From contig NZ_CP016786.1 of NCBI RefSeq assembly GCF_002285495.1, positions 944,001-1,008,000 on the forward strand: 64,000 nucleotides of DNA, in the 5' to 3' direction. The stretch's first letter is position 1; each line of letters begins with the position of its first letter. This DNA comes from Clostridium isatidis (lineage in GTDB: Bacteria > Bacillota > Clostridia > Clostridiales > Clostridiaceae). The position numbers were made by a program, and so were the translations under genes. This document shows positions 46,001 to 54,603 of this stretch, piece after piece. The notes under the pieces are model-generated. The model was not told the DNA's origin. It searched no databases and worked only from the letters and a program-made list of their open reading frames with translations.

Positions 46001-46386
46001 CGCTAGAAGCTGAATTGACTGTTTTAGAAATTAAAGGTAAGAAAGTTAATGTAGGTAATACAAAGGTCTTAATTAAAAATATTGGACCGGGAGGTTTATG
46101 TTTTGTATCTGATATTAATTTACCTATAGATAATGATATTGTTCTTCAATTTACAACAAAATTGATGAAGACAGAAGTTAAAGTTTACGGACATTCGGTA
46201 TGGGGCAAGGAAATTGATACTAATTTATATGAATATGGTATCAAATTTTCCTTAGATGAAAATAAACTAACAGAACTTGTAAGGTTATTGAATCAAGTTC
46301 AAATATCTATGAAAAAAGATATTTTATTTGCTGATGGTAGTTTTATTTCAGGTACTATTTTCTCCTATTTTGCTTTCGAAAAATAA
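43093..46386 (+). CDS. PAS-GGDEF-EAL-PilZ c-di-GMP phosphodiesterase
   Basis: 1097 residues. Three to four PAS domains fill about 1-510, GGDEF 521-680, EAL 695-945, PilZ 957-1075. The GGDEF site is replaced by YTAHRF near residue 598, so cyclase activity is unlikely. EAL residues appear complete: EALIRW, INLSG, LEIKES, LDDFGTGYSSL, LKLDGSF, AEKIES, GQGY. PilZ has RRQYFRV and NIGPGG, where G replaces the usual S. No transmembrane segment, so it is cytosolic. It probably hydrolyses c-di-GMP under control of PAS ligands. ATG 43093 follows AAGGAGTG. Confidence 0.92.
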   Translation: MDVNNHLLQLEELKKNIKLIKEKDIQEDNRNAGYWIFDIENERMFLSKDIFQILECKPEEYNGTLEDCLSFVHPENIEFIKIFRLESTDIKEDIINFKIISKKGKIKDVQTSIMFLKDENNNPINIVGIFEEVREKNLRDNSENKANLGIWKYDVINDKFYCTDEIFNIYGVGPLEFNNDYRKAINLIHPDYKIKIENAIKKYLLGEKAACVCSVSHYIKNNKFVVGKLETIYDESGYLTTITGVLECETKNNIFDEFKRCLKLINQVQKLSTIGSWQADFDNNRCYLSDEASKIFGFSTKVTCISLDEMKEYIHPDDIEKIYEIYSNPSEEPVEIEFRLINKDGSERHIYEIVEFAFNDEKEVRYMYGTIQDITDKVILKKKLRLEEEKIYKLKRRFSALIKDSFEIFEILDSEGKIVYISEASERVTGYKIEERIGKPIFEFYDKYEIPKLVEMIEFVKNNPEKKITKDILLKTKDGEEIYLEFHMQNYLNDTAIEGIVVNFRDITDRVKNEQKIIYLSSHDHLTGLPNRLSFNKKINELIEEAKENNKRFALFMVDIDSIIFVKNTLGYKIAEQYTVQIVEKLKLYCGNKKLLFRYTAHRFVIVIEGVRNIDEYKLILKILFKLFSQPIKVDKYELDVKISVGISIYENNKIDKDELVRNAEVALFLAKNEERNRYKFYSSDTSIQTYKYFILQRDLRRAVENNQLRIFYQPFVNLNTNEIIGAEALIRWEHPEWGIISPNEFISMAEETGYIINIGNWLLKEVCSNYKEWIDNGLPNIKISINLSGMQLLEADLVKKIKNIIEEYELKPNFLILEIKESALMGKTDKIISSIKELRSLGIQIALDDFGTGYSSLTCLPSRNIDILKLDGSFINKNEDSTIIIKHIIRMAQELKIKISAEKIESWDQLEFLRNLKCYSGQGYLYSKPSPKIIFEKVLAKKKCKPVIVNDTKFEGDRRQYFRVKFMQSLEAELTVLEIKGKKVNVGNTKVLIKNIGPGGLCFVSDINLPIDNDIVLQFTTKLMKTEVKVYGHSVWGKEIDTNLYEYGIKFSLDENKLTELVRLLNQVQISMKKDILFADGSFISGTIFSYFAFEK

Positions 46387-46399
46387 TAACAATAATATA

Positions 46400-46438
46400 A
46401 AAGCTATTGCAAACTAAACTGTGCTTTGCAATAGCTTT
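46400..46438. terminator. bidirectional terminator between convergent genes
   Basis: Perfect 14-base arms AAAGCTATTGCAAA and TTTGCAATAGCTTT. It lies between the convergent EAL and XRE genes, with modest T-runs on either side. Confidence 0.7.
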
Positions 46439-46443
46439 AAATA

Positions 46444-46650
46444 TTAATCTTCTCTATATTCTAAAATATCACCAGGCTGACAATCTAAGGCCTTACAAAT
46501 AGCATCCAAAGTAGAAAATCTTATAGCTTTAGCCTTTCCATTTTTTAAAATAGATATATTAGCCATTGTTATTCCAACTTTTTCTGAAAGTTCTGTAACG
46601 CTCATCTTCCTTTTAGCCAGCATTACGTCTATGTTAATTATTATTGCCAC
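46444..46650 (-). CDS. XRE-family regulator (Cro/YozG-like)
   Basis: 68 residues, one helix-turn-helix: MSVTELSEKVGITMANISILKNGKAKAIRFSTLDAICKALDC, ending GDILEYRED. I use GTG 46650, nine bases from GAGGTG, which gives the usual MAIIINIDVMLAKRK start; TTG 46656 is too close to the site. Paired with the DUF2975 gene 12 bases upstream, a standard pair in Firmicutes. Confidence 0.9.
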   Translation of the reverse strand: MAIIINIDVMLAKRKMSVTELSEKVGITMANISILKNGKAKAIRFSTLDAICKALDCQPGDILEYRED

Positions 46651-46661
46651 TTCCAATCACC

Positions 46662-47144
46662 TCAAATCGTTAAATCATTTTCTGATTTTATTTCTATGGC
46701 ATTTTTTAAAATCTCTTGAAGAAGAGCAGCAAAAATTCCAATAACAACTGAAGCAAATATGATAATTAGTCCAATTAATATAACGCTTGGAGCATCATCA
46801 AGCTGAGCAATTAAATATAAAATTGGCAGTCCAGCAGTATAAAAGCCGCTGATTACAAAGGCACATTTTTTTATTATGCTTAAAGCATTTACTGACAAAT
46901 TAGAAAAGGCTTCCTTTTTTTCAATATAGTTTAAAAGCTTATAGGCTTGATATAAGGCTATAAAAAAGAATGATGCTGATCCAGATAACATTATAAAAAT
47001 TGAAATTAATAAAAATATACCTTTTGGAGGCATAGTAAAAAGCTCTATTATTATATTTGGTAATATATAGAGACAGGCTGCTAATACTGGAAGACCAATA
47101 AGAAAAACCGCTATCTTTAATAATAATGTTGAATATTTTTTCAT
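46662..47144 (-). CDS. DUF2975 membrane protein
   Basis: 160 residues, four hydrophobic segments (LLLKIAVFLIGLPVLAACLYILP; GIFLLISIFIML; ISGFYTAGLPILYLIA; VILIGLIIIFASVVIGIF). Matches the DUF2975 pattern and is followed by its usual small XRE regulator. Function unknown. ATG 47144 lies six bases from GAGGTG. First gene of the two-gene minus-strand operon. Confidence 0.85.
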   Translation of the reverse strand: MKKYSTLLLKIAVFLIGLPVLAACLYILPNIIIELFTMPPKGIFLLISIFIMLSGSASFFFIALYQAYKLLNYIEKKEAFSNLSVNALSIIKKCAFVISGFYTAGLPILYLIAQLDDAPSVILIGLIIIFASVVIGIFAALLQEILKNAIEIKSENDLTI

Positions 47145-47356
47145 ACAAAACACCTCATCTATAATTTCTAATTATAGAATAATAAAATATTTATCGTTTG
47201 TCAATAAATTATTATCATATTGAGGTATATTTTTATTGTGTTATTATTTTCTTATATAAGAAATATAATAAGTAATAGGATTTTTATGGAATTATATTGA
47301 AATAGATGATATCATTGTATAAAATAATAAAACTAACTATGGGTAGGAGAACTATT

Positions 47357-47743
47357 ATGAAAAAACTTTCACTTACTACAGTCTTTGGACTTATTGGTGC
47401 GCTATCTTGGGGTCTTACGGTATTATTAAGAGGAACCAGCTTAAATAATATCGAGCTAATTCAATTTATTTTGGGAATGATGCCTAATATCTCAGCGGCT
47501 TGGTTTTTTATATGGATGGGAGAAAGGTTTTTTGAAAAATCTAAAAAGGAGTTTAACTTTAAAGCTTGTCTTTTAACTTCTGGAACTATTTTTCTTTTGG
47601 GATTAATTTCTGAAATAATACATGATTTGTTTCTCGACAGCCCTTTTGATATAGTTGATATTATTGCAACAGCATGTGCTATAATTATGTACTTAGCTAT
47701 TTTTTATATATCTAAAAAAAGAAAAATAAAGGATAGTGTATAA
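47357..47743 (+). CDS. small membrane protein, unknown function
   Basis: 128 residues with four hydrophobic segments and a basic C-terminus (KKRKIKDSV). ATG 47357 after TAGGAGA is preferred to the upstream ATG 47306. No family recognised. It lies 29 bases before the GNAT gene on the same strand, so the two may be cotranscribed. Confidence 0.65.
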   Translation: MKKLSLTTVFGLIGALSWGLTVLLRGTSLNNIELIQFILGMMPNISAAWFFIWMGERFFEKSKKEFNFKACLLTSGTIFLLGLISEIIHDLFLDSPFDIVDIIATACAIIMYLAIFYISKKRKIKDSV

Positions 47744-47772
47744 AAATTCATTTCTAAAGGAGTATAATAAAT

Positions 47773-48276
47773 ATGAAAGAAAAAATTAATATAAGGAAAG
47801 TTAAAAGTGGAGATGAAAAAATCTTAGCATATATACAAACAGAATCATGGAAGAATGCCTTTAATACAATATTATCTAAGGACGACTTAGAGAAATACAG
47901 CAATATTGATAAAGCAATAGAAATGTATTCTTATCTTCTTAAAGAAAATATCGCAAATGGCTATATATTATCGTTAGATGATAATCCTCACTGTATCGCT
48001 TATTGGGATAAAGCAAGAGATGAAGATATGGAAGGTTATGCAGAAATAATTTGCATTCATAGCCTTAAGAATAATTGGGGAAAGGGATATGGCTCAATTA
48101 TGATGGAGCATATCTTAAAAGAAATAAAGAAGCTAGGATATAGCAAAGTTCTTCTTTGGGTTTTTGAAGAAAATAAAAGAGCTCGTAAATTTTACGAGAA
48201 ACATAAATTTGTATTAGCAGATAAATCAAAAAAATTCTGTAATGCTGTTGAAGTTATGTATTGTAGAGAATTATAG
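47773..48276 (+). CDS. GNAT-family N-acetyltransferase
   Basis: 167 residues. The acetyl-CoA binding motif A is NNWGKGYGSIMMEHIL (Q/R-x-x-G-x-G/A pattern as N-x-G-K-G-Y-G), and motif B is VFEENKRARKFYEKHKF. Transfers acetyl from acetyl-CoA to an amine; the target is unknown. ATG follows AAAGGAG. Fourteen bases before the Nudix gene. Confidence 0.88.
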   Translation: MKEKINIRKVKSGDEKILAYIQTESWKNAFNTILSKDDLEKYSNIDKAIEMYSYLLKENIANGYILSLDDNPHCIAYWDKARDEDMEGYAEIICIHSLKNNWGKGYGSIMMEHILKEIKKLGYSKVLLWVFEENKRARKFYEKHKFVLADKSKKFCNAVEVMYCREL

Positions 48277-48290
48277 ATAAGGAGATAATT

Positions 48291-48809
48291 ATGGACTTAA
48301 AAGAAAAAGTAATAAAAGACAAATTAATCTATAAAGGAAATTTTTTAGAATTTAGAAATTTAGAAGTTGAGCTGCCAAATGGAAAGGAAAGTAATAGAGA
48401 TATTATAAGACATCCTGGAGCTTGTGGAATAATTGCCTTTTTAGATGATGAAAATATAATCTTAGTTGAACAGTTTAGATTAGCCTTAAATAAAGTATTA
48501 CTTGAAATACCAGCAGGTAAGCTTGATAAGGGGGAAGCTATAGAAGAGTGTGCTAAAAGAGAGCTTAGAGAAGAAACAGGTTATATTGCTGGAAATATAG
48601 AATACTTAGGTTCAATTGCAACAGCTCCTGGTTTTTGTGATGAAATAATATATCTTTACAAGGCAACAAACTTAACATTAGGAAGTAAGGATGAGGATGA
48701 AGATGAATTTACTAATGTAAAGATTATGAATATAAATGAAGTTAAAGAAAAAATAAAGAAGGGAGAAATTATTGACGTAAAAACAGTAAGCATTTTTGCC
48801 TACTTATAG
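48291..48809 (+). CDS. Nudix hydrolase, ADP-ribose pyrophosphatase type
   Basis: 172 residues. A complete Nudix box starts at G76 and runs through E82 and R91-E-L-R-E-E-T-G to residue 100. LVEQFRLALNKVLLEIPAG before it and APGFCDEIIYLYKA after it are the ADP-ribose pyrophosphatase pattern. It would cleave ADP-ribose to AMP and ribose 5-phosphate. ATG follows AAGGAGAT. Confidence 0.9.
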   Translation: MDLKEKVIKDKLIYKGNFLEFRNLEVELPNGKESNRDIIRHPGACGIIAFLDDENIILVEQFRLALNKVLLEIPAGKLDKGEAIEECAKRELREETGYIAGNIEYLGSIATAPGFCDEIIYLYKATNLTLGSKDEDEDEFTNVKIMNINEVKEKIKKGEIIDVKTVSIFAYL

Positions 48810-49041
48810 TTTTCCTTTTTTCTTCCTTTGAAGAAGCAAATATTTAAGATTTAGTTGAGGAAATAGGATTTTACTGTATTTAGTCCTTGAAAAGGTAATT
48901 ATAATTTAAGTTTTTAGTAATATTTTTGTAAGAAAGCTTTGTAGAGCCTATTAGAAAATAATGATATTATTAATAGGTAAAAATCATAGCTAGAACTATT
49001 ATATTCTTCTATAAAAATTACAAAAATATTGGAGGTCTAAT

Positions 49042-49569
49042 TTGGAAAAGCATAAAATTAATAAATTAACTTATAGCTTATTTATAATCTACCTAATTAC
49101 CCTTATTTGGATTATTGTTTTTAAATTAAATGTACCCTTTACACATATAGGAAATTTAAGAACGATCAATCTAATCCCTTTTAGTGAACCTTTAAAGCTA
49201 AATGGCAAAATTTCATATAACGAAATGATTATGAATGTTGTTGTTTTTGTGCCTTTAGGAATTTATACAGGAATTTTATTTGAAAAATGGAAGACAATTA
49301 ATAAGTTATTCCTATTTTTTCTTATAAGTTTTACATGTGAGCTATTGCAGTATATTTTTAGTATAGGAGCTAGTGATATTACTGATTTAATTAATAATAC
49401 TTTAGGTGGATTAATTGGATTAATAATTTATAAAGTAATTGAAAGGGCCTTTAAAAATAAGCTAAAAGCCCAAAAATTTATAAATTTAATTGCAAAAGTA
49501 GGAACTACAATAATAATATTATTATTATTATTTTTAAGAATAAATAACCGTTTAATATTTAGAATTTAA
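49042..49569 (+). CDS. VanZ-family membrane protein
   Basis: 175 residues, four to five membrane helices. VanZ-like features: RTINLIPFSEP, NEMIMNVVVFVPLGIYTG, CELLQYIFSIGASDITDLINNTLGGLIG. VanZ gives low-level teicoplanin resistance in enterococci, but most homologues have no known role. Start is TTG 49042 after TTGGAGGT. Last gene before the tyrS T-box. Confidence 0.9.
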   Translation: MEKHKINKLTYSLFIIYLITLIWIIVFKLNVPFTHIGNLRTINLIPFSEPLKLNGKISYNEMIMNVVVFVPLGIYTGILFEKWKTINKLFLFFLISFTCELLQYIFSIGASDITDLINNTLGGLIGLIIYKVIERAFKNKLKAQKFINLIAKVGTTIIILLLLFLRINNRLIFRI

Positions 49570-49674
49570 TAGACTTCTTGACTAATAAATAATAAGTTAG
49601 TATAATTTTCTTAATTTAATATCTGCATAACCAAGATTTGCATATTGTGCATTTCGGAGTATAAGAAGTAAAGG

Positions 49675-49945
49675 CTATGATAAGAAAGAGTAGCAATCAG
49701 GATACCAAACAGAAAGTTACCGGTTGATGAGAGGTGCATGGTTAGGGATTGTGAATACATCTTGGAGCTTCGCACCGAAAGATTATATCAAGTAGGCTGC
49801 GACGGAAACCTGCGCCCGTTATAGTGCTAAAGTATCTCGCAATTAGTGACGTACTTGATAAGGTAAACAATGTGAGTTGTTTATGAACTTAAGGTGGTAC
49901 CACGAGTATTAACTCGTCCTTTTGATTAAGGATGAGTTTTTTTAT
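49675..49945 (+). ncRNA. tyrosine T-box leader of tyrS
   Basis: T-box consensus AAGGTGGTACCACGAG at 49891-49906, followed by the terminator AACTCGTCCTT/AAGGATGAGTT and seven Ts (49911-49943). In the stem I loop, GTGAA is followed by TAC (49756-49758), a tyrosine codon, as specifier. Uncharged tRNA-Tyr should pair with TAC and with the T-box bulge (TGGTA region), melt the terminator and switch on tyrS. Together with the gene it controls, this is a firm call. Confidence 0.95.
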
Positions 49946-50007
49946 TATCCGCTTTACTTTCTTATAGAACTTGCAATATTAAAAATATTTCTAAAGGAGA
50001 TGTTGAT

Positions 50008-51222
50008 ATGTTAAAAGCAAAGGAGCAGATGAAAATTATTAGTAAGGGAGTAGAGAACCTTATTAACGAAGAAGAATTATTAAGGAAATTAGAAAGATCT
50101 TATGAAAGCAGTAAACCATTAACAATTAAGTTAGGATTAGATCCTTCGGCACCTGATATACACTTAGGTCATGCTGTTGTACTAAGAAAGATTAAACAAA
50201 TGCAGGATTTAGGTCATCGTGTAGTAATTGTAATTGGTGATTTTACTGGCAGGATAGGTGATCCTACTGGAAAGTCAAAGGGCAGGGCTGCATTATCTGA
50301 TGAGCAGGTAAAGGAAAATGCAAAGACTTACTGTGATCAGATTTTTAAAGTTCTTGATAAGGAAAAGACAGAAGTTAGGTTTAATAGTGAATGGCTTTCT
50401 AAACTTAATTTTGAGGATGTTTTAAGATTGGCCTCAACAACAACAGTTGCAAGAATGCTAGAGAGAGATGATTTTCAAAAAAGATATCAAAATCAAGTAC
50501 CAATAGGAATTCATGAATTCTTTTACCCATTAATGCAGGCTTATGATTCTATTGAGCTTAATGCTGATATTGAGTTAGGAGGAACAGATCAAACTTTTAA
50601 TATCCTTATGGGAAGATCTCTTCAAAAAGCAATGGGGCAAGAACAGCAAATTGCAATTTTCATGCCTATCCTAGAAGGACTAGATGGTGTAGAGAAAATG
50701 AGTAAAAGTCTTGGAAACTATATTGGAGTTAATGAAGCAGCTGAAGTAATGTTTAAAAAGGTTATGGAAATTCCAGATAATCTTATTATTAGATACTATG
50801 AACTTGCTACAGATGAGCATCCTGATGAAATTGATAAGATTAAAGAAATGCTAAATAATAATGTTAATCCTAGAGATATTAAATATAACTTAGCAAAAAC
50901 TATAGTGTCCCTATACCATACTAAGGAAGAATTAGAAAAGGCAATAAATTTTTATGATACAGCCTTTAGCAAAAAAGCTATTCCTGAGAATATTCCTGAA
51001 TTAAAAATTGAAGCTGGAAAAGTTACAGTTTTAGATATTATTCCAAAACTAAAGGATATGTCCTATGTTTCTAGTAAAAAGGAATTTATTAGACTTCTAA
51101 ATCAAGGAGGAGTTCAGCTTAATGGTGATAAATTATCATCAGAGGATATTAATATCTTCTTAAAATCTGGTGATGTAATAAGAATTGGGAAGAAGAGATT
51201 TTTAAAATTAATATTTGATTAA
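50008..51222 (+). CDS. tyrS: tyrosyl-tRNA synthetase
   Basis: 404 residues. Class I synthetase charging tRNA-Tyr. HLGH at 52-55 (HIGH motif), GGTDQ near 191-195, KMSKS at 230-234, and a C-terminal S4 RNA-binding domain from about 340 ([18 protein letters not shown]). The sequence style fits the TyrZ-like branch. Regulated by the T-box leader upstream. ATG follows AAAGGAGAT; a terminator follows. Confidence 0.97.
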   Translation: MLKAKEQMKIISKGVENLINEEELLRKLERSYESSKPLTIKLGLDPSAPDIHLGHAVVLRKIKQMQDLGHRVVIVIGDFTGRIGDPTGKSKGRAALSDEQVKENAKTYCDQIFKVLDKEKTEVRFNSEWLSKLNFEDVLRLASTTTVARMLERDDFQKRYQNQVPIGIHEFFYPLMQAYDSIELNADIELGGTDQTFNILMGRSLQKAMGQEQQIAIFMPILEGLDGVEKMSKSLGNYIGVNEAAEVMFKKVMEIPDNLIIRYYELATDEHPDEIDKIKEMLNNNVNPRDIKYNLAKTIVSLYHTKEELEKAINFYDTAFSKKAIPENIPELKIEAGKVTVLDIIPKLKDMSYVSSKKEFIRLLNQGGVQLNGDKLSSEDINIFLKSGDVIRIGKKRFLKLIFD

Positions 51223-51229
51223 GTAATAA

Positions 51230-51260
51230 AAAGTCCAGGATCTTTGTTCTGGACTTTAAT
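51230..51260 (+). terminator. intrinsic terminator of tyrS
   Basis: Perfect AAAGTCCAG/CTGGACTTT stem with a ten-base loop. The T-run after it is short. Confidence 0.75.
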
Positions 51261-51361
51261 TATAAGGAACTAGTAATTTATACAAAAGACCTCTATAATT
51301 ATGATATAACGAAGATAAATTACCAATTAATCACATCTAGAGATAGATAAAAGGAGGCCCT

Positions 51362-51484
51362 ATGGATGCAGTTATTATTTAACCTTTAGTATTTCTTTTT
51401 ATATTATATTTGTATAGAGAATACAAATTAAAGTTTAGCTATAAAATGAATAAATATGATAAAATTATTAAAAGAAGTTCTTAG
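51362..51484 (+). pseudogene. small membrane protein interrupted by an in-frame TAA
   Basis: A very strong AAAGGAGG precedes ATG 51362, which reads MDAVII and then TAA (51380-51382). The same frame continues PLVFLFILYLYREYKLKF to a stop at 51482-51484, a membrane helix with a basic tail. A single base change would restore a 40-residue protein. Family unknown. It lies between tyrS and azlC. Confidence 0.45.
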
Positions 51485-51525
51485 AAAATAAAAGTATTTT
51501 TTATTTGGAAAGGTATGGTGATAAT

Positions 51526-52254
51526 TTGAAGAAAAAAATTAAAGAAAAGATTTTAGTATTAAAAGCAGCATTTCCCTATACAATTCCAGTATTAACAGGA
51601 TATATATTTTTAGGGGCCGCTTATGGAATTTTAATGAAAAGTAAAGGTTATGGAGTGTTTTGGTCAGTATTAGCAAGTTTATTAATTTATGCTGGTTCTG
51701 CTCAATACGTCACAATAACTTTTTTAACATCAATTTTTAATCCTATTTATACTTTTATAATGATATTAATGGTAAATGCCCGCCATTTATTTTACGGAAT
51801 TTCAATGTTAGATAAATATAAAGAGGCAGGCAAATTAAAACCCTATCTTATTTTTGCGATGAGTGATGAAACTTTTTCTATAGTTTGTTCTACAGAGGCG
51901 CCTGAAGGAATAGATAGAAATTGGTTTTATTTTTTTATTACTTTTCTTGATTATTTATATTGGGCAGCAGGTTCAGCCATTGGAGCTTTTTTAGGTTCAT
52001 TAATTTCATTTAATACAAAGGGTTTAGATTTTGTATTAACAGCCTTATTTGTATCAATATTCGTGGGACAATGGAAAGGACAAAAAGATCATAAGGCAGC
52101 CATAATTGGTCTTTTATGCTCTATAGTATCTTTATATATTTTTGGGCAAAGTAACTTTATAATTCCTTCTATGATTTTAATAATAGTAGTATTAACTTTA
52201 TTCTATAAGAAGGATGTTAAAAAAGAAGAATTAAAAGAGGAGGTAGTACAATGA
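51526..52254 (+). CDS. azlC: AzlC-family branched-chain amino acid exporter, large subunit
   Basis: 242 residues. AzlC signatures: AAFPYTIPVLTGYIFLGAAYG, SLLIYAGSAQYVTI, VNARHLFYGIS, FAMSDETFSI. About seven membrane helices. With AzlD it exports branched-chain amino acids or related compounds. TTG 51526 has GGTGAT upstream; TTG 51505 has no ribosome site. Overlaps azlD by four bases (ATGA). Confidence 0.92.
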   Translation: MKKKIKEKILVLKAAFPYTIPVLTGYIFLGAAYGILMKSKGYGVFWSVLASLLIYAGSAQYVTITFLTSIFNPIYTFIMILMVNARHLFYGISMLDKYKEAGKLKPYLIFAMSDETFSIVCSTEAPEGIDRNWFYFFITFLDYLYWAAGSAIGAFLGSLISFNTKGLDFVLTALFVSIFVGQWKGQKDHKAAIIGLLCSIVSLYIFGQSNFIIPSMILIIVVLTLFYKKDVKKEELKEEVVQ

Positions 52255-52586
52255 ATTTAATAATATTTCAAGCCTTTATAATTATATGCTTAGCAGCTCT
52301 TGCTACAATGATTACAAGGTTTCTGCCTTTCATATTGTTTAAAGATGCAAAATCAAATAATTCTTACATAAATTTTCTTGGACAAGTTTTGCCTTTTTCA
52401 GCAATAGGTTTGATGGTAGTGTACTGCCTTAAGAATGTTAATTTTGCAGCAACTTCAAACTGGCTTCCAGAAGCTATTTCTGTTACAGTTATTGTAATTT
52501 TGCATTATTGGAAGGAAAATGTTCTTTTAAGCATTGGAGTTGGAACTATTATTTACATGTTTCTTATTCAAGTTGTTTTCATTTAA
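52251..52586 (+). CDS. azlD: AzlD-family exporter, small subunit
   Basis: 111 residues, four membrane helices. MITRFLPFILF and the FLGQVLPFSAIGLMVVYCL segment are typical of AzlD. Its ATG overlaps the azlC stop, with GAGGAGG just upstream inside azlC. Forms the two-part exporter with AzlC. Confidence 0.93.
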   Translation: MNLIIFQAFIIICLAALATMITRFLPFILFKDAKSNNSYINFLGQVLPFSAIGLMVVYCLKNVNFAATSNWLPEAISVTVIVILHYWKENVLLSIGVGTIIYMFLIQVVFI

Positions 52587-52651
52587 GCATAAATTATTTT
52601 ACTAAAGCCGCCTTATATAAGGATATTAATTTTTAGGAGGGATTATAGAGT

Positions 52652-52865
52652 ATGACAAGTATCTTTTTTGTTAGGCATGCCCAGACAGATTATGGATGGG
52701 AAGATGATAGAACAAGGCCTTTAAGTCTTGAAGGACAAGAAGATAGCAAAGAAGTAGCAATGGAATGATTTTTACTTTTGTGAAGAAGGTGGAGAATCTC
52801 TTAAAATGGTTCAGGATCGTAACATTGAAGCATTACTAGAAATTCTTAATAAATACAAAGATTAA
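52652..52865 (+). pseudogene. histidine phosphatase (phosphoglycerate mutase-like) remnant
   Basis: After a good AGGAGGG site, ATG 52652 reads TSIFFVRHAQTDYGWEDDR, the RHG catalytic N-terminus of the histidine phosphatase family. After about 38 codons the frame ends, and a shifted frame gives EEGGESLKMVQDRNIEALLEI to a stop at 52863-52865, a mid-family segment. The central part and the second catalytic histidine region are lost. Confidence 0.75.
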
Positions 52866-52907
52866 AATTGTGAATGTTATCAAGAGATTTTTATGAAAGG
52901 TACTTGT

Positions 52908-53888
52908 ATGAAAAATAAATTAAAAAGAATAGTAAGCAGTATGATAATAATAGGTATATTATTTATTTTTATTATTGGAATTAGCTTTATTAATCATAAA
53001 ATTAAATTATCAAAGGAAGACAGAATTTTTGTTCCTAATGGAAAAATGATTGAAATAAATGGGCATAAAATGCACCTATATATCAAAGGACAGGGGAATG
53101 AAACTTTAGTATTTATGTCAGGAGGAGGAACTCCTTCTCCAGTTTTAGACTTTAAAAGCCTATACTCATTACTAGAAGATGAGTATAAAATTGTTGTAGT
53201 AGAAAAAGCAGGATATGGATTTAGTGAAATTTATGATGACAATAGAGATTTAGATATAATATTAAATGAAACAAGAGGAACACTATCTAAAGTAGGATTA
53301 GAACCACCATATATATTATTTCCTCATTCAATGTCTGGAATAGAAGCTTTATATTGGGCTCAGCAATATCCAAAGGAAGTTAAAGGAATTGTAGGTTTAG
53401 ATATGGCTGTGCCAGAAGCATATGAGAATTTTAAAATAAATAATTTTCTGTTAAATATAGCTTCCTTTGCATCAAAGACAGGTATTACAAGATTTATTCC
53501 ATCTATTTTTAATAACTTAGCAGCAATTAAATATGGTACGTTAACTCAAGAAGAGAAAGATCTTTATAGGGCTATTTTTTATAGAAGAATACTAACTAAA
53601 TCAATGCTGAATGAAGTAAATCAAATAAAAGGAAATGCAAAAAAAGTAAAGGAAAATGGTCCACCTGATGTCCCTATCTTATTTTTTATTTCTAACGGTA
53701 ATGGAACAGGATGGGATAAGGATAAGTGGAAGAGCTTTCAAACATCTTATATAGAAAATTTGGCTTCAGCTAAATATATAGAACTTGATTGTGAACATTA
53801 CATTCACAATATTGAATATAAGAAAATTGCGGAAGAAAGCAGGAAATTTATAATAGAGATAATAAATATGAACATGCTAAAGATTTAG
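52908..53888 (+). CDS. membrane-anchored alpha/beta hydrolase
   Basis: 326 residues. An N-terminal membrane helix, about 8-28, anchors an extracytoplasmic hydrolase domain. LVFMSGGGTPSPVLDF is the oxyanion region. PHSMSGIEALYWA holds the nucleophile serine (H-S-M-S-G, where family members usually have G-H-S-x-G). CEHYIHN supplies the catalytic histidine. Substrate unknown. ATG 52908 after GAAAGGT is preferred to ATG 52893. Confidence 0.85.
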   Translation: MKNKLKRIVSSMIIIGILFIFIIGISFINHKIKLSKEDRIFVPNGKMIEINGHKMHLYIKGQGNETLVFMSGGGTPSPVLDFKSLYSLLEDEYKIVVVEKAGYGFSEIYDDNRDLDIILNETRGTLSKVGLEPPYILFPHSMSGIEALYWAQQYPKEVKGIVGLDMAVPEAYENFKINNFLLNIASFASKTGITRFIPSIFNNLAAIKYGTLTQEEKDLYRAIFYRRILTKSMLNEVNQIKGNAKKVKENGPPDVPILFFISNGNGTGWDKDKWKSFQTSYIENLASAKYIELDCEHYIHNIEYKKIAEESRKFIIEIINMNMLKI

Positions 53889-53921
53889 ATTACATTGATG
53901 TAGAGAATAAAGAAAATTCTA

Positions 53922-53977
53922 TTTACTATTTAGTTTATTTCAACATAAGATAGTAAACATAACTTAATTGAAATAAA
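53922..53977. other. interleaved inverted repeats, pseudoknot-capable
   Basis: TTTACTAT (53922-53929) pairs with ATAGTAAA (53950-53957). TTTATTTCAA (53934-53943) pairs with TTGAAATAAA (53968-53977). Both are perfect and they interleave, the order needed for an H-type pseudoknot. Located between the hydrolase and the DUF2200 gene. Confidence 0.45.
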
Positions 53978-54025
53978 GAATATTAAATGATAAAATAAAG
54001 AAAAGCAAAAAAGAGAGGCGATAAT

Positions 54026-54376
54026 ATGGCAAGAAGAAGTATAAATGAAATGAGCTTTTCAAGTGTTTTTCCCCTTTATATTGAAAAAGTGGAGAGAAAA
54101 GGGCGTACTAAAGATGAAGTTATAGAAATAATTACTTGGTTAACAGGCTATAGTCAGGAACAATTAAAAGAACAATTAGAGAAAAATGTTAACTTTGAAA
54201 CCTTCTTTAAAGAAGCTCCAAAAATGAATCCTTTAAGAACTCTAATTAAAGGTAGAATATGTGGTGTTAAAATTGAAGAAATTGAAGATCCTTTCATGAA
54301 GGAAGTCCGCTATTTAGATAAGTTAATAGATGAATTGGCAAAAGGAAAAGCAATGGATAAAATCTTAAGAAGATAA
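54026..54376 (+). CDS. DUF2200 family protein
   Basis: 116 residues. [34 protein letters not shown] is the characteristic DUF2200 block. Small soluble helical protein of unknown function. ATG follows AGAGAGGCG. Monocistronic. Confidence 0.88.
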   Translation: MARRSINEMSFSSVFPLYIEKVERKGRTKDEVIEIITWLTGYSQEQLKEQLEKNVNFETFFKEAPKMNPLRTLIKGRICGVKIEEIEDPFMKEVRYLDKLIDELAKGKAMDKILRR

Positions 54377-54430
54377 TTAGCTTATAAAAAGAGAATATAA
54401 AAATATCTATATTTTCATATCAAGAAAATT

Positions 54431-54530
54431 TTAATAACCCCTTTTAAAATTGGTAATTATATTATAATTGTTATTTAGCTAAGCTTTGTAAGAGCTTATA
54501 ATATAGTGAAAATACTAAAGGGGCTATTTT
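54431..54530. other. long-range inverted repeat, possible terminator or cruciform
   Basis: AATAACCCCTTT (54433-54444) faces AAAGGGGCTATT (54517-54528), with one mismatch. The loop contains its own TAAGCT/AGCTTA arm. It is followed by TTTAATG on the plus strand. It lies between DUF2200 and the convergent RpiR gene and may end either transcript. Confidence 0.35.
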
Positions 54531-54603
54531 AATGTCTATTAGTTTTTATTTGTGTCATTAAGATAGTTCACACATCTATTTGGATAGTTTTTTTATTGAA
54601 TTT

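Noticed and set aside
49620..49945. tRNA or rRNA fragment in the gap before tyrS
   Set aside because: The conserved AAGGTGGTACCACGAG block, TAC specifier and terminator identify it as a T-box leader.
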